A stretch of DNA of 9,228 nt from positions 1-9,228 of the forward strand of contig CALLVJ010000010.1 in the NCBI GenBank assembly GCA_938010625.1. Reading direction: 5' to 3'. The notes under the pieces are model-generated. The model made no database searches, was not told where the DNA came from, and saw nothing but the letters and a program-made list of their open reading frames with translations. The DNA comes from an uncultured Stomatobaculum sp. GTDB lineage: Bacteria; Bacillota; Clostridia; Lachnospirales; Lachnospiraceae. Shown here one piece after another: positions 1-5,803 of the stretch (its first letter is position 1; every line of letters starts with the position of its first letter). The position numbers and the translations under genes were made by a program.

Positions 1-79
1 TCCTTCTGGGGATTGTTCAATCATACCACTGAATTAAGACGATAACTGCACAAAAACGCAGAATGTGCTGTGAGAGCTA

Positions 80-88
80 TGATATAAT
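80..88 (+). promoter_or_regulatory. Extended -10 promoter for the EFR1-type gene
   Basis: A perfect TATAAT at 83-88 is preceded by TGA, giving the TGnTATAAT extended -10 form. No good -35 hexamer lies 16-18 bases upstream, which fits an extended -10 promoter. Transcription would start near 95, leaving a leader of about 36 nt. The rest of 1-79 shows no gene and no clear operator. Confidence 0.6.
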
Positions 89-130
89 GAAAGCAAATAT
101 CAAATTTTACTGAATTGCAGGAGGAGTTAT

Positions 131-976
131 ATGCAGATACAGAGAGTTCGGGCGCTGTATTTCAGCCCGACGGGGAGCACAGAGAAGTATGCGAAAGCGC
201 TCGCGAACGGCGCGGCGGCGGCGCTCGCCTGTCCGGCAGAGGCAGAGCCCTTTACGCTGCCGCGCGAGCGGGAAGCGCTGCGGCAGTTTTCCGGCGGAGA
301 GCTTCTTGTCATCGGCTCGCCGACCTATGCGGGCAAGCTTCCGAATAAGATATTGCCGGAATTCAAGGAAAAACTCCGCGGCAACCAGACGCCGGTTCTT
401 CTGTTTGTGACATACGGGAACCGGAATTTTGACAACAGCCTCGCGGAACTCGCAACCGTGCTCCGGGAAAATGGTTTTTTGCCGCTTGCAGCCGCTGCCT
501 TTGCCTGCCGCCACGCTTTTTCGGATAAAATTTGCGGAGAACGTCCGCGCGAGGAGGAACTTGCGACTGCCAGAGATTTTGCGGCGCGGGCGACGCGCGG
601 ACTCGCGTCTCTGACGGTTGAAATCTTCACGGCAGACAGCACAGCGCTTTCGATTCCGGGCGACGCCGAAGCCCCTTACTATGTTCCCAGGGGCGAGGAC
701 GGCAATCCCGCGAAGTTTTTAAAGGCAAAGCCAAAGACAGATCTGAAGAAGTGCAGGCATTGCGGCGTCTGTGCCGCGCACTGCCCGATGGGATCAATTG
801 ACGCTGTGGATACCGCAAACATTCCCGGTATTTGCATCAAGTGCCAGGCCTGTGTGCGGGGCTGTCGGATGGGAGCGAAGTACTTTGACGATCCGGCTTT
901 CTTGTCGCATGTCCGCATGCTCGAGCAGAATTTCGCACAGCCGGAGAAGAAAAATCTATATATTCCGGCGCTGTGA
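131..976 (+). CDS. EFR1-type flavodoxin/4Fe-4S ferredoxin fusion protein
   Basis: Predicted cytoplasmic electron-transfer protein of 281 residues. The N-terminal half is flavodoxin-like: a phosphate-binding loop SPTGSTEKYA at 12-21, then SPTYAGKLPN at 63-72 and TYGNRNFDNS at 94-103, which in flavodoxins surround the FMN. The C-terminal part has two CxxCxxCxxxC(P) ferredoxin motifs, C208/C211/C214/C218 and C235/C238/C241/C245, predicted to hold two 4Fe-4S clusters; the second motif lacks the usual proline after the last Cys. This order matches the EFR1 family of anaerobes, whose physiological partners are mostly unknown. The ATG is preceded by AGGAGGAG at 119-126, so the start is secure. The gene appears monocistronic and faces the Nudix gene. 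Family assignment is firm; the redox partner cannot be told from the sequence. Confidence 0.9.
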   Translation: MQIQRVRALYFSPTGSTEKYAKALANGAAAALACPAEAEPFTLPREREALRQFSGGELLVIGSPTYAGKLPNKILPEFKEKLRGNQTPVLLFVTYGNRNFDNSLAELATVLRENGFLPLAAAAFACRHAFSDKICGERPREEELATARDFAARATRGLASLTVEIFTADSTALSIPGDAEAPYYVPRGEDGNPAKFLKAKPKTDLKKCRHCGVCAAHCPMGSIDAVDTANIPGICIKCQACVRGCRMGAKYFDDPAFLSHVRMLEQNFAQPEKKNLYIPAL

Positions 977-1138
977 GAGGGAAAAGAAATCTGCAGTAGG
1001 GAAATAGTTGTCACCTTCTAAGACTGCCGAAGTCGGAGAGAGTTGCGCTATCTTCGGTGTCAACAGTCAAAGCTCTCACACAGTCGTTTTGATTCGGTTC
1101 GGAGACATTGGTTCTTTGTGACGAATGATTATAAAAGT
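977..1138. other. Convergent intergenic region with imperfect inverted repeats
   Basis: This spacer lies between the converging EFR1-type and Nudix genes. GTTGTCACC at 1007-1015 and GGTGTCAAC at 1056-1064 form inverted arms with one central mismatch, and CCGAAG at 1027-1032 pairs with CTTCGG at 1052-1057. The two pairings overlap and so are alternatives. Neither is followed by a T tract on either strand, so I cannot call a standard intrinsic terminator here. No gene is supported. Confidence 0.4.
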
Positions 1139-1765
1139 TCAGGCGGAAACGATATCGCCGCCGAGGATGCGCTGTATAAAGCGCTCCAGGATGCGCGCAG
1201 TCATCCCCCAGATCAATGGATCTGTGTCCGGGTAGACGGGAATGGTATAGTCACGGACGGCAAAGGGATAGTTCTTCCCGCCTTCAATTCTGTCATAGGG
1301 GAAATTCTCAATGGGGCGGGCAATGAAGCTGCCCTGGTAGTGCTCAGCGCGGTGCGTCAGAAAAAAGGAGAGCGGAAGAGTGAAGACCCGATCCACTTCA
1401 TCGGTGGAAAAAGTGCCTTGATAATTTCGAAGCGCTGCCGCAAAAGCGTAAATTTTCTGACCGGCCGGACCGGCCTCGGTGCCAATTTCACCGAGTATTG
1501 CAATCTGGTGGTCAGCAATCAGCAGTTCTTCCCGCGTCTCGCGCCTCGCGGTCTCAAGCGGTGTCTCACCCGGGTCAATGCCGCCGCCTGGCAGGGCAAT
1601 GTCGCCAGGCTGGTGGCGGAGTGAGAGCGCACGGCGCTCAAAGAGGATGGAGAGTTCTCCCTTTACATCGAGAAGAGGGAGTAAAACAGCAGCTTCTCGC
1701 AGTCTCACATTGGGTGCGGGGGCTTTTTGGAGTGCTGTGCAGATGCTATCCAGAGTGATTTTCAT
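1139..1765 (-). CDS. Nudix hydrolase, CoA pyrophosphatase type
   Basis: A 208-residue Nudix hydrolase predicted to hydrolyse CoA or a related nucleoside diphosphate derivative. The Nudix box spans about 60-83 (GGIDPGETPLETARRETREE), with the Mg-binding REtrEE core intact but the usual late Gly replaced by Leu. Immediately upstream, FERRALSLRHQPGDIALPGG at 42-61 matches the extra N-terminal signature of CoA-pyrophosphatases (NudL/YeaB-like), which supports the substrate class; activity itself is inferred. I chose the ATG at 1765 because AAGGAAAGGG lies about 6 nt upstream; the in-frame TTG at 1792 would add nine residues but has no comparable site. The gene is divergent from the metal operon, and its 5' end overlaps that operon's promoter. 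A weak promoter of its own (TTGAAA at 1824-1829 with TACTAC at 1800-1805, 18-bp spacing) is possible. No clear terminator follows. Confidence 0.88.
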   Translation of the reverse strand: MKITLDSICTALQKAPAPNVRLREAAVLLPLLDVKGELSILFERRALSLRHQPGDIALPGGGIDPGETPLETARRETREELLIADHQIAILGEIGTEAGPAGQKIYAFAAALRNYQGTFSTDEVDRVFTLPLSFFLTHRAEHYQGSFIARPIENFPYDRIEGGKNYPFAVRDYTIPVYPDTDPLIWGMTARILERFIQRILGGDIVSA

Positions 1766-1785
1766 CAGAATCCCTTTCCTTGCGC

Positions 1786-1814
1786 TTGACAAAACAGATG
1801 TAGTAGCATAAAAT
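1786..1814 (+). promoter_or_regulatory. Sigma-70-type promoter of the metal uptake operon
   Basis: A consensus TTGACA at 1786-1791 and TAAAAT at 1809-1814 are separated by exactly 17 bp, so transcription should begin near 1821. This is the best promoter match in the window. It sits at the 5' edge of the divergent Nudix gene, so the two transcription units share a very compact control region. The predicted leader to the first ATG is about 117 nt. Confidence 0.8.
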
Positions 1815-1815
1815 A

Positions 1816-1826
1816 AAAACAGTTTT
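1816..1826. promoter_or_regulatory. Candidate operator, inverted repeat at the transcription start
   Basis: AAAACAGTTTT is a perfect inverted repeat with a one-base centre. It begins two bases after the -10 box and is centred on the predicted start of the metal operon transcript; it also overlaps the weak -35 of the Nudix promoter. Its location suits a repressor site. It does not match the Zur box (TCGTAATnATTACGA) of Bacillus or the AdcR site of streptococci, so the regulator is unknown. AT-rich short repeats also occur by chance. Confidence 0.35.
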
Positions 1827-1845
1827 CAAATTCGAAGTGCACGTT

Positions 1846-1880
1846 CGGCGGCAGTGTTCCTCGCGGATCACATGCCGCCG
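1846..1880 (+). other. Strong hairpin in the leader of the metal operon
   Basis: CGGCGGCA at 1846-1853 pairs perfectly with TGCCGCCG at 1873-1880. The stem continues inside with GTG/CAC after a bulged A and TCC/GGA after a T-T mismatch, closing on a TCGC tetraloop. The following bases (TTTCCTGCTT) are only mildly T-rich, so it is a poor intrinsic terminator. ATGCCG at 1872-1877, part of the 3' arm, can instead pair with CGGCAT at 1909-1914, giving a mutually exclusive fold close to the ribosome binding site. A leader regulatory role is inferred. Confidence 0.55.
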
Positions 1881-1937
1881 TTTCCTGCTTAAAACCAGGG
1901 TGCATGGACGGCATTATAGCATGAGGAGGAAGGAAAA

Positions 1938-3014
1938 ATGAAGTGGAAACGTTTTATGGCAATGGCAGCTGCAGCAGTTATCGCATTTGGAAGCCTGACA
2001 GGCTGTGCAAAAAGCGGGAGTAAGACAGAGAGTACAGCGGAAGCCAGCGGCAAGAAATTAAAGATTGTCGCGACCATTTTCCCGGAGTACGACTGGGTGC
2101 GCCAGATTCTCGGCGATGAGGCAAAGAATGCGGAGCTCACGCTGCTCATTGACAAGGGGGTTGATCTGCACAGCTACCAGCCGAACGCAGAGGATATTGC
2201 AAAGATTTCAGAATGCGACCTTTTTCTCTATGTGGGCGGCGAATCGGATGGCTGGGTCAAGGATGCGCTGAAGGAGAGTAAGAATCCAGATCGCAAGGTC
2301 ATTAACCTCCTCGAGGCACTTGGCAACAACACGAAGGAAGAGGAAGTCGTTGAGGGGATGCAGGCCGAGGAAGAGGAGAGCACAGCGGCAGGCGAAAGTG
2401 CGGCGAGCGCTGAAAGCGCAGCGGCAGGAGAGAGCACGGGCGCAGAGAGTGCAGAGAGCAAAGAAGAGGAAGGACCGGAATATGACGAGCATGTCTGGCT
2501 CTCGCTTCGGAATGCCGAGAGCATTTGCGAAGTGATCGCGGACGATTTGAAGAGCCTCGACAGCGCACATGCGGCAGTCTATGATGAGAATGTAAAGAAG
2601 TATACAGAGCAGCTCGATTCGCTGGATCAGCAGTACACGGATGCGGTCAAGGCGGCGGCCAACAAGACCCTGCTCTTCGGTGACCGCTTCCCGTTCCGCT
2701 ATCTGGTCGATGACTACGGCTTAAAGTACTATGCGGCTTTTGTGGGCTGCTCGGCGGAGACCGAGGCGAGCTTTGAGACCGTTTCCTTCCTCGCGAAGAA
2801 GATGGATGAGCTTGGTCTCAAGCATGTCATGACGATTGAGGGGCCGAACAAGAAGATCGCGGAGACCATCATCCAGAATACGAAGGACAAGAATCAGGAT
2901 ATTCTGACCCTGAATTCGATGCAGTCCACGACGGAACAGGACATCGAGAGCGGCGCGACTTATCTCGGCATCATGCAGCAGAATCTTGAGGTCTTAAAGC
3001 AGGCCTTGCAATAA
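1938..3014 (+). CDS. Metal (probably zinc) ABC transporter substrate-binding lipoprotein
   Basis: A 358-residue ZnuA/AdcA-like cluster A-I binding protein (COG0803 type), lipid-anchored outside the membrane, that would hand metal to the permease encoded downstream. The signal peptide ends in the lipobox LTGC with the acylated Cys at 23. Family landmarks are KIVATIFPEYDW at 42-53, GVDLHSYQP at 74-82 with probable ligand H78, and DEHVWLS at 183-189 with H185. Two features are unusual. The loop that is normally His-rich is here a Glu/Ser/Ala stretch at about 133-180 with no His. The third-His motif (HDAF in classical ZnuA) reads FGDRFPFRY at 247-255, with D249 and no His. The last lobe ends in GATYLGIMQQNLEVLKQAL. 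The start has AGGAGG at 1924-1929. Gene order supports metal import; zinc rather than manganese is an inference. Confidence 0.88.
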   Translation: MKWKRFMAMAAAAVIAFGSLTGCAKSGSKTESTAEASGKKLKIVATIFPEYDWVRQILGDEAKNAELTLLIDKGVDLHSYQPNAEDIAKISECDLFLYVGGESDGWVKDALKESKNPDRKVINLLEALGNNTKEEEVVEGMQAEEEESTAAGESAASAESAAAGESTGAESAESKEEEGPEYDEHVWLSLRNAESICEVIADDLKSLDSAHAAVYDENVKKYTEQLDSLDQQYTDAVKAAANKTLLFGDRFPFRYLVDDYGLKYYAAFVGCSAETEASFETVSFLAKKMDELGLKHVMTIEGPNKKIAETIIQNTKDKNQDILTLNSMQSTTEQDIESGATYLGIMQQNLEVLKQALQ

Positions 3015-3027
3015 AGAAACAGAAATA

Positions 3028-3043
3028 AGGCGCAGCTGCGCCT
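3028..3043 (+). repeat. Perfect palindrome between binding-protein and ATPase genes
   Basis: AGGCGCAGCTGCGCCT is a perfect 16-bp palindrome in the 47-nt gap. In RNA it would fold as a 6-bp GC-rich stem with an AGCT loop. It has no T tract, so it is not a terminator. Such hairpins behind binding-protein genes often protect the 3' end of the upstream message, which would let the binding protein be made in excess over the ATPase and permease; that role is inferred here. Confidence 0.55.
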
Positions 3044-3061
3044 GTAACGGAAAGGCACGGG

Positions 3062-3769
3062 ATGGCACAACTTCTCTGCCGGGACTTGACACTCGGCTAT
3101 GACCAGAAAAGCATTCTGGAACATTTGAATTTTGAAGTCAACGCGGGGGAGTATCTCTGCATTGTCGGAGAAAATGGCTCCGGCAAGAGCACCTTAATGA
3201 AAACCATTTTGGGGCTGCAGCCGCCGCTCGGGGGAAGCGTGGAACGGGGGGACGGTCTCCGGGCAAATGAAATTGGTTATCTGCCGCAGCAGACCTTGGT
3301 GCAGCGGGATTTTCCGGCTTCGGTTGAAGAGATTGTACTCTCGGGGCGGCAGGGAAGAACCGGTTTCTGGCCATTTTATCGAAAAGCCGACCGGGAGAGC
3401 GCAGAAAAGAATATGGAGCGCATGGGCATCACGGCATTTCGGAAGCGCTGTTACCGGGAGCTCTCGGGCGGACAGCAGCAGCGTGTGCTGCTTGCGCGGG
3501 CGCTCTGCGCGACCGAAAAAATGCTGCTGCTCGATGAGCCGGTCTCCGGTCTCGACCCGAAGGTCACGGCGGACATGTACCAGCTGATTCAGGGGCTGAA
3601 TGAGGAAGGCATCACGATCATCATGATTTCGCACGACATCGCGGCAGCCGTGCAGTATGCGAGCCATATTCTGCACATCGGCAAGAAAGTGTTCTTCGGC
3701 ACCAGAGAGGAATATCAGCACTCCCGGCTCGGCGAGTGGTTCTTACAGGAAGAGAGTGTGAGCGTGTGA
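3062..3769 (+). CDS. Metal ABC transporter ATP-binding protein
   Basis: A 235-residue ATPase of the ZnuC/AdcC type that would power metal import with the permease encoded next. All nucleotide-binding motifs are visible: Walker A GENGSGKST at 36-44, Q-loop glutamine in YLPQQ at 73-77, signature LSGGQ at 134-138, Walker B MLLLDEP at 154-160 and the switch histidine in MISHD (H191). The protein has the usual length for the family and no sign of damage. The ATG is preceded by GGAAAGG with normal spacing. The stop codon TGA shares its final A with the ATG of the permease, so translation of the two is probably coupled. The family is certain; the transported ion is deduced from the neighbouring binding protein. 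Confidence 0.93.
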   Translation: MAQLLCRDLTLGYDQKSILEHLNFEVNAGEYLCIVGENGSGKSTLMKTILGLQPPLGGSVERGDGLRANEIGYLPQQTLVQRDFPASVEEIVLSGRQGRTGFWPFYRKADRESAEKNMERMGITAFRKRCYRELSGGQQQRVLLARALCATEKMLLLDEPVSGLDPKVTADMYQLIQGLNEEGITIIMISHDIAAAVQYASHILHIGKKVFFGTREEYQHSRLGEWFLQEESVSV

Positions 3770-4620
3770 TGGCAATGGTTCAGAAGATTGCTTTTTATCT
3801 GCAATATCCCTTTGTGAGATATGCGATCATTGTCGGCGTATTGATTGCCCTCAGCTCTTCGCTGCTCGGCGTCACGCTCGTGTTAAAGCGCTATTCCTAT
3901 ATCGGCGACGGCCTCTCGCATGTCGCCTTCGGCGCAATGGCAATCGCATCGGTTTTAAAACTCACGAACCAGATGGTTCTGATTCTCCCGATCACAATAC
4001 TCTGTGCGGTGCTCTTGCTCCGCACCGGGCAGAATACGAAGATCAAGGGCGACGCCGCGATTGCGATGCTCTCGGTCGGCGCGCTGGCATTTGGCTACCT
4101 TCTCATGAATGTCTTTTCGACTTCGGCGAACTTGTCTGGGGATGTCTGTTCGACTCTCTTTGGCTCCACCTCGATCCTGACACTCACGAGCCGGGAAGTG
4201 CAGCTCTGCGCGGCGCTCTCGTTTCTCGTGGTCTGCCTTTTTATCATTTATTACCAGAAGATTTTTGCGGTGACCTTTGACGAGAATTTTGCGCGCGCCT
4301 CTGGAACAAATGCCGGGCGTTACAATCTCCTGATTGCGGTCACAATCGCCGTGATCATTGTACTCGCGATGAATTTGGTGGGTTCGCTCTTAATTTCAGC
4401 GCTCGTCATTTTCCCGGCGCTCTCGGCGATGCGCTTGTTTCACAACTTTAAGAGCGTTACGATCTGCTCGGCGCTGCTCTCGGTGAGTTGCGCGCTGATT
4501 GGCATTCTCGCCTCCATCTTGGCGGGTACGCCGGTCGGCTCGACCATTGTCGCGGCAGATGCTGTTGCGTTCGGGCTTTGTTGCCTGCTCGCGGCGGTAC
4601 AGCGGAGGAAGACAGCATGA
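3769..4620 (+). CDS. Metal ABC transporter permease (ABC-3 family)
   Basis: A 283-residue integral membrane protein of the ZnuB/AdcB type, forming the channel of the importer. It shows multiple hydrophobic helices (about 17-38, 52-85, 97-117, 145-162, 186-222, 232-252 and 257-277). The family motif YSYIGDGLSHVAFG lies at 42-55, and GSLLISALVIFPALSAMR at 205-222 is the conserved late segment that contacts the ATPase in this class. I chose the ATG at 3769, which overlaps the ATPase stop by one base (TGATG) and has AGGAAGAG at 3747-3754 upstream. An in-frame GTG at 3736 would lie inside the ATPase gene and lacks support; ATG at 3775 is also possible. Its end overlaps the next gene by four bases (ATGA). 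Confidence 0.9.
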   Translation: MAMVQKIAFYLQYPFVRYAIIVGVLIALSSSLLGVTLVLKRYSYIGDGLSHVAFGAMAIASVLKLTNQMVLILPITILCAVLLLRTGQNTKIKGDAAIAMLSVGALAFGYLLMNVFSTSANLSGDVCSTLFGSTSILTLTSREVQLCAALSFLVVCLFIIYYQKIFAVTFDENFARASGTNAGRYNLLIAVTIAVIIVLAMNLVGSLLISALVIFPALSAMRLFHNFKSVTICSALLSVSCALIGILASILAGTPVGSTIVAADAVAFGLCCLLAAVQRRKTA

Positions 4621-5255
4621 GAAATAAGAACTATGTATTGTCGGCGGCGCTGGCGCTTGGGCTCTTGCTCAGTGCTTGCGGCAGCACCGACGGCGCAAAG
4701 AGCCGCGGCGGCGGAAGCCAGACAAAGAGTGTCAATGAGGTACTCGCGTCCGGTCAGCAGGCGGCGGAGAGCCAGAAGGCAGCGAGCGCGTCTGCGGAGA
4801 CCGTCGATGTCACTGCGGCGAGCCGCACCGTCGCAGAGACAGAGAACGAGAGCGCCAATTTGAAAGGCGATGACGGCACCGACATCGACCTCACAAAGCT
4901 GAGTGCGACCCTGGTCTTCTCGGAGGTCTATAACATCATGGTGAACCCCGACAGCTGCATGGGCAAGACCATACGGATGAAGGGCCTCACCGCAATTTAC
5001 CACGACGAGACCAAGGACACGGACTACTATTCCTGCATTGTGCAGGATGCGACCGCCTGCTGTGCGCAGGGCATCGAGTTCAAGCTTGCGGACAACTACC
5101 GCTTCCCCGACGATTACCCGCCGGAGGGCTCGGAAATCACCGTGCGCGGGCGCTTTGATGTCTACAAGGAGGGCGAGTACAAGTACGCTGTCTTAAAGGA
5201 CGCGGTGCTCGAGAAGGTCAATACCGAGAACGAGGGCGAGACAACGGCGCCGTAA
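4617..5255 (+). CDS. Lipoprotein with probable OB-fold domain, last gene of the metal operon
   Basis: A 212-residue predicted lipoprotein. The signal peptide ends in LSAC, with the lipidated Cys at 21. Residues 22-90 are a low-complexity Ser/Ala/Gln/Glu-rich linker. Residues about 95-202 form a compact domain rich in alternating strands, including GKTIRMKG at 116-123, DYYSCIVQD at 136-144, ACCAQGIEF at 147-155 and GSEITVRGRF at 171-180. That pattern suggests an OB-fold and recalls the C-terminal part of DUF1980/TIGR03943 (YcgQ-like) proteins, which also has a Cys-Cys pair; the resemblance is from memory and not proven. C114, C140, C148 and C149 could bind metal. The start is fixed by GGAGGA at 4604-4609 and by the 4-nt ATGA overlap with the permease, so it is coupled to the importer. 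It may help capture or sense the metal at the cell surface; function is unknown. Confidence 0.8.
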   Translation: MRNKNYVLSAALALGLLLSACGSTDGAKSRGGGSQTKSVNEVLASGQQAAESQKAASASAETVDVTAASRTVAETENESANLKGDDGTDIDLTKLSATLVFSEVYNIMVNPDSCMGKTIRMKGLTAIYHDETKDTDYYSCIVQDATACCAQGIEFKLADNYRFPDDYPPEGSEITVRGRFDVYKEGEYKYAVLKDAVLEKVNTENEGETTAP

Positions 5256-5282
5256 AGCGCAGGCAAACAGACAAAGTAAAAG

Positions 5283-5320
5283 AGCTGCGGGACGAAATTT
5301 TCGCCCCGCAGCTTATTTTT
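5283..5320. terminator. Intrinsic terminator of the metal operon, possibly bidirectional
   Basis: AGCTGCGGG at 5283-5291 pairs perfectly with CCCGCAGCT at 5305-5313, with four more inner pairs (CGAA/TTCG) after one mismatch. TTATTTTT follows on the plus strand at 5313-5320. On the minus strand the stem is followed by CTTTTACTTT, so it may also end the converging rrf2-type transcript, whose stop codon lies about 35 nt away. Confidence 0.88.
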
Positions 5321-5354
5321 GAAACGAATTCCGCTAAAACGTAAAGCCGAGCAA

Positions 5355-5765
5355 TTATTGTTTCTCGAAGAGCATGGTTGCGAGCGAATCCCGCTTCAAT
5401 TCGCGGGTCAGTCTCGCCTCCAGATCGGCGAGATAGGCGCGGGTTGGGCAGGGCCTCTGGGTTTCCTCCATCCACTCGCAGCGGTAATCGCGGGAGGTGC
5501 ACAGGTTTATGTGCGCCTCCGGCTCAAAGACTTGCAGAAGGTCGAAGAGTGTGCGTGTCGACAAATCCGCCGTGAGGCGCACGCCGCCGCCCACGCCGCG
5601 CACCGCGAGAATGTAGTCTGTCGCCGCAAGCTTTCGTATGATTTTATATGCAAATTTTTGCGGAATCAATTCTTCCTCGCAGAGCGCGCGCATGGTGTGC
5701 ATGTCGCCGTCGCCGAGGCCGCGCAGGATGCGGAGCGCGTAGTCAAGTTCCCTTGAGATTAACAA
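5355..5765 (-). CDS. Rrf2-family transcriptional regulator
   Basis: A 136-residue DNA-binding regulator of the Rrf2 family (IscR, NsrR, CymR relatives). The start MLISRELDYALRIL is the typical family opening. A winged helix-turn-helix covers about 1-70, with IPQKFAYKIIRKL at 34-46 as recognition region and RGVGGGVRL at 56-64 as the wing. Three cysteines follow, C89, C96 and C106, in the region where Fe-S-binding members hold their cluster; the spacing (6 and 9 residues between) is wider than in IscR (5 and 5), so cluster binding is plausible but unproven. The start codon is TTG, supported by GGGAGGG about 6 nt upstream and by the family's N-terminus. A palindrome over its promoter suggests autoregulation. 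Its targets are not evident; the neighbouring membrane-protein gene upstream and the metal operon are possibilities only. Confidence 0.88.
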   Translation of the reverse strand: MLISRELDYALRILRGLGDGDMHTMRALCEEELIPQKFAYKIIRKLAATDYILAVRGVGGGVRLTADLSTRTLFDLLQVFEPEAHINLCTSRDYRCEWMEETQRPCPTRAYLADLEARLTRELKRDSLATMLFEKQ

Positions 5766-5770
5766 AAAAA

Positions 5771-5777
5771 TCCCTCC
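5771..5777 (-). promoter_or_regulatory. Ribosome binding site deciding the TTG start of the Rrf2 regulator
   Basis: GGGAGGG is placed about six bases before TTG (5765-5763). No ATG alternative gives the Rrf2 N-terminus. The site would be buried in the terminator stem on read-through RNA but free on RNA begun at the internal promoter. Confidence 0.7.
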
Positions 5778-5790
5778 CTCTTCGCTTGAA

Positions 5791-5803
5791 TATACAAAGT
5801 ATA
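5791..5803. promoter_or_regulatory. Palindromic candidate operator over the rrf2 -10 box
   Basis: TATACAAAGTATA is a perfect inverted repeat (TATAC, three-base spacer, GTATA). It covers the -10 hexamer and the predicted transcription start of the Rrf2 gene. A dimeric regulator bound there would block RNA polymerase, so negative autoregulation is the natural reading. It could also form a small hairpin within the loop of the terminator stem. Confidence 0.5.

Noticed and set aside
107..642. Minus-strand open frames opposite the EFR1-type gene
   Set aside because: Arginine-rich compositions typical of GC-rich shadow frames; the plus strand carries clear flavodoxin and ferredoxin motifs.
1043..1624. 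Long plus-strand open frame (193 codons) opposite the Nudix gene
   Set aside because: It is antisense to a well-motivated Nudix hydrolase with an intact Nudix box, shows no domain of its own and lacks an RBS; high GC makes such shadow frames common.
1786..1937. Classical Zur or AdcR box upstream of the metal operon
   Set aside because: No sequence close to TCGTAATnATTACGA or to the AdcR palindrome was found; only the AAAACAGTTTT repeat remains.
1872..1941. Tiny upstream frames in the metal operon leader (MPPFPA, MDGIIA, MRRKEK)
   Set aside because: Very short, weak or no RBS, and no regulatory codon run such as repeated Cys or His.
2350..2475. Ser/Ala/Glu repeat in the binding protein as a DNA tandem repeat
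   Set aside because: The repeat exists only loosely at protein level; codons vary and no fixed DNA unit is present.
5319..5756. Plus-strand open frame of 145 codons opposite the Rrf2 regulator
   Set aside because: The minus strand encodes a recognisable Rrf2 protein with RBS and promoter; the plus frame has neither.
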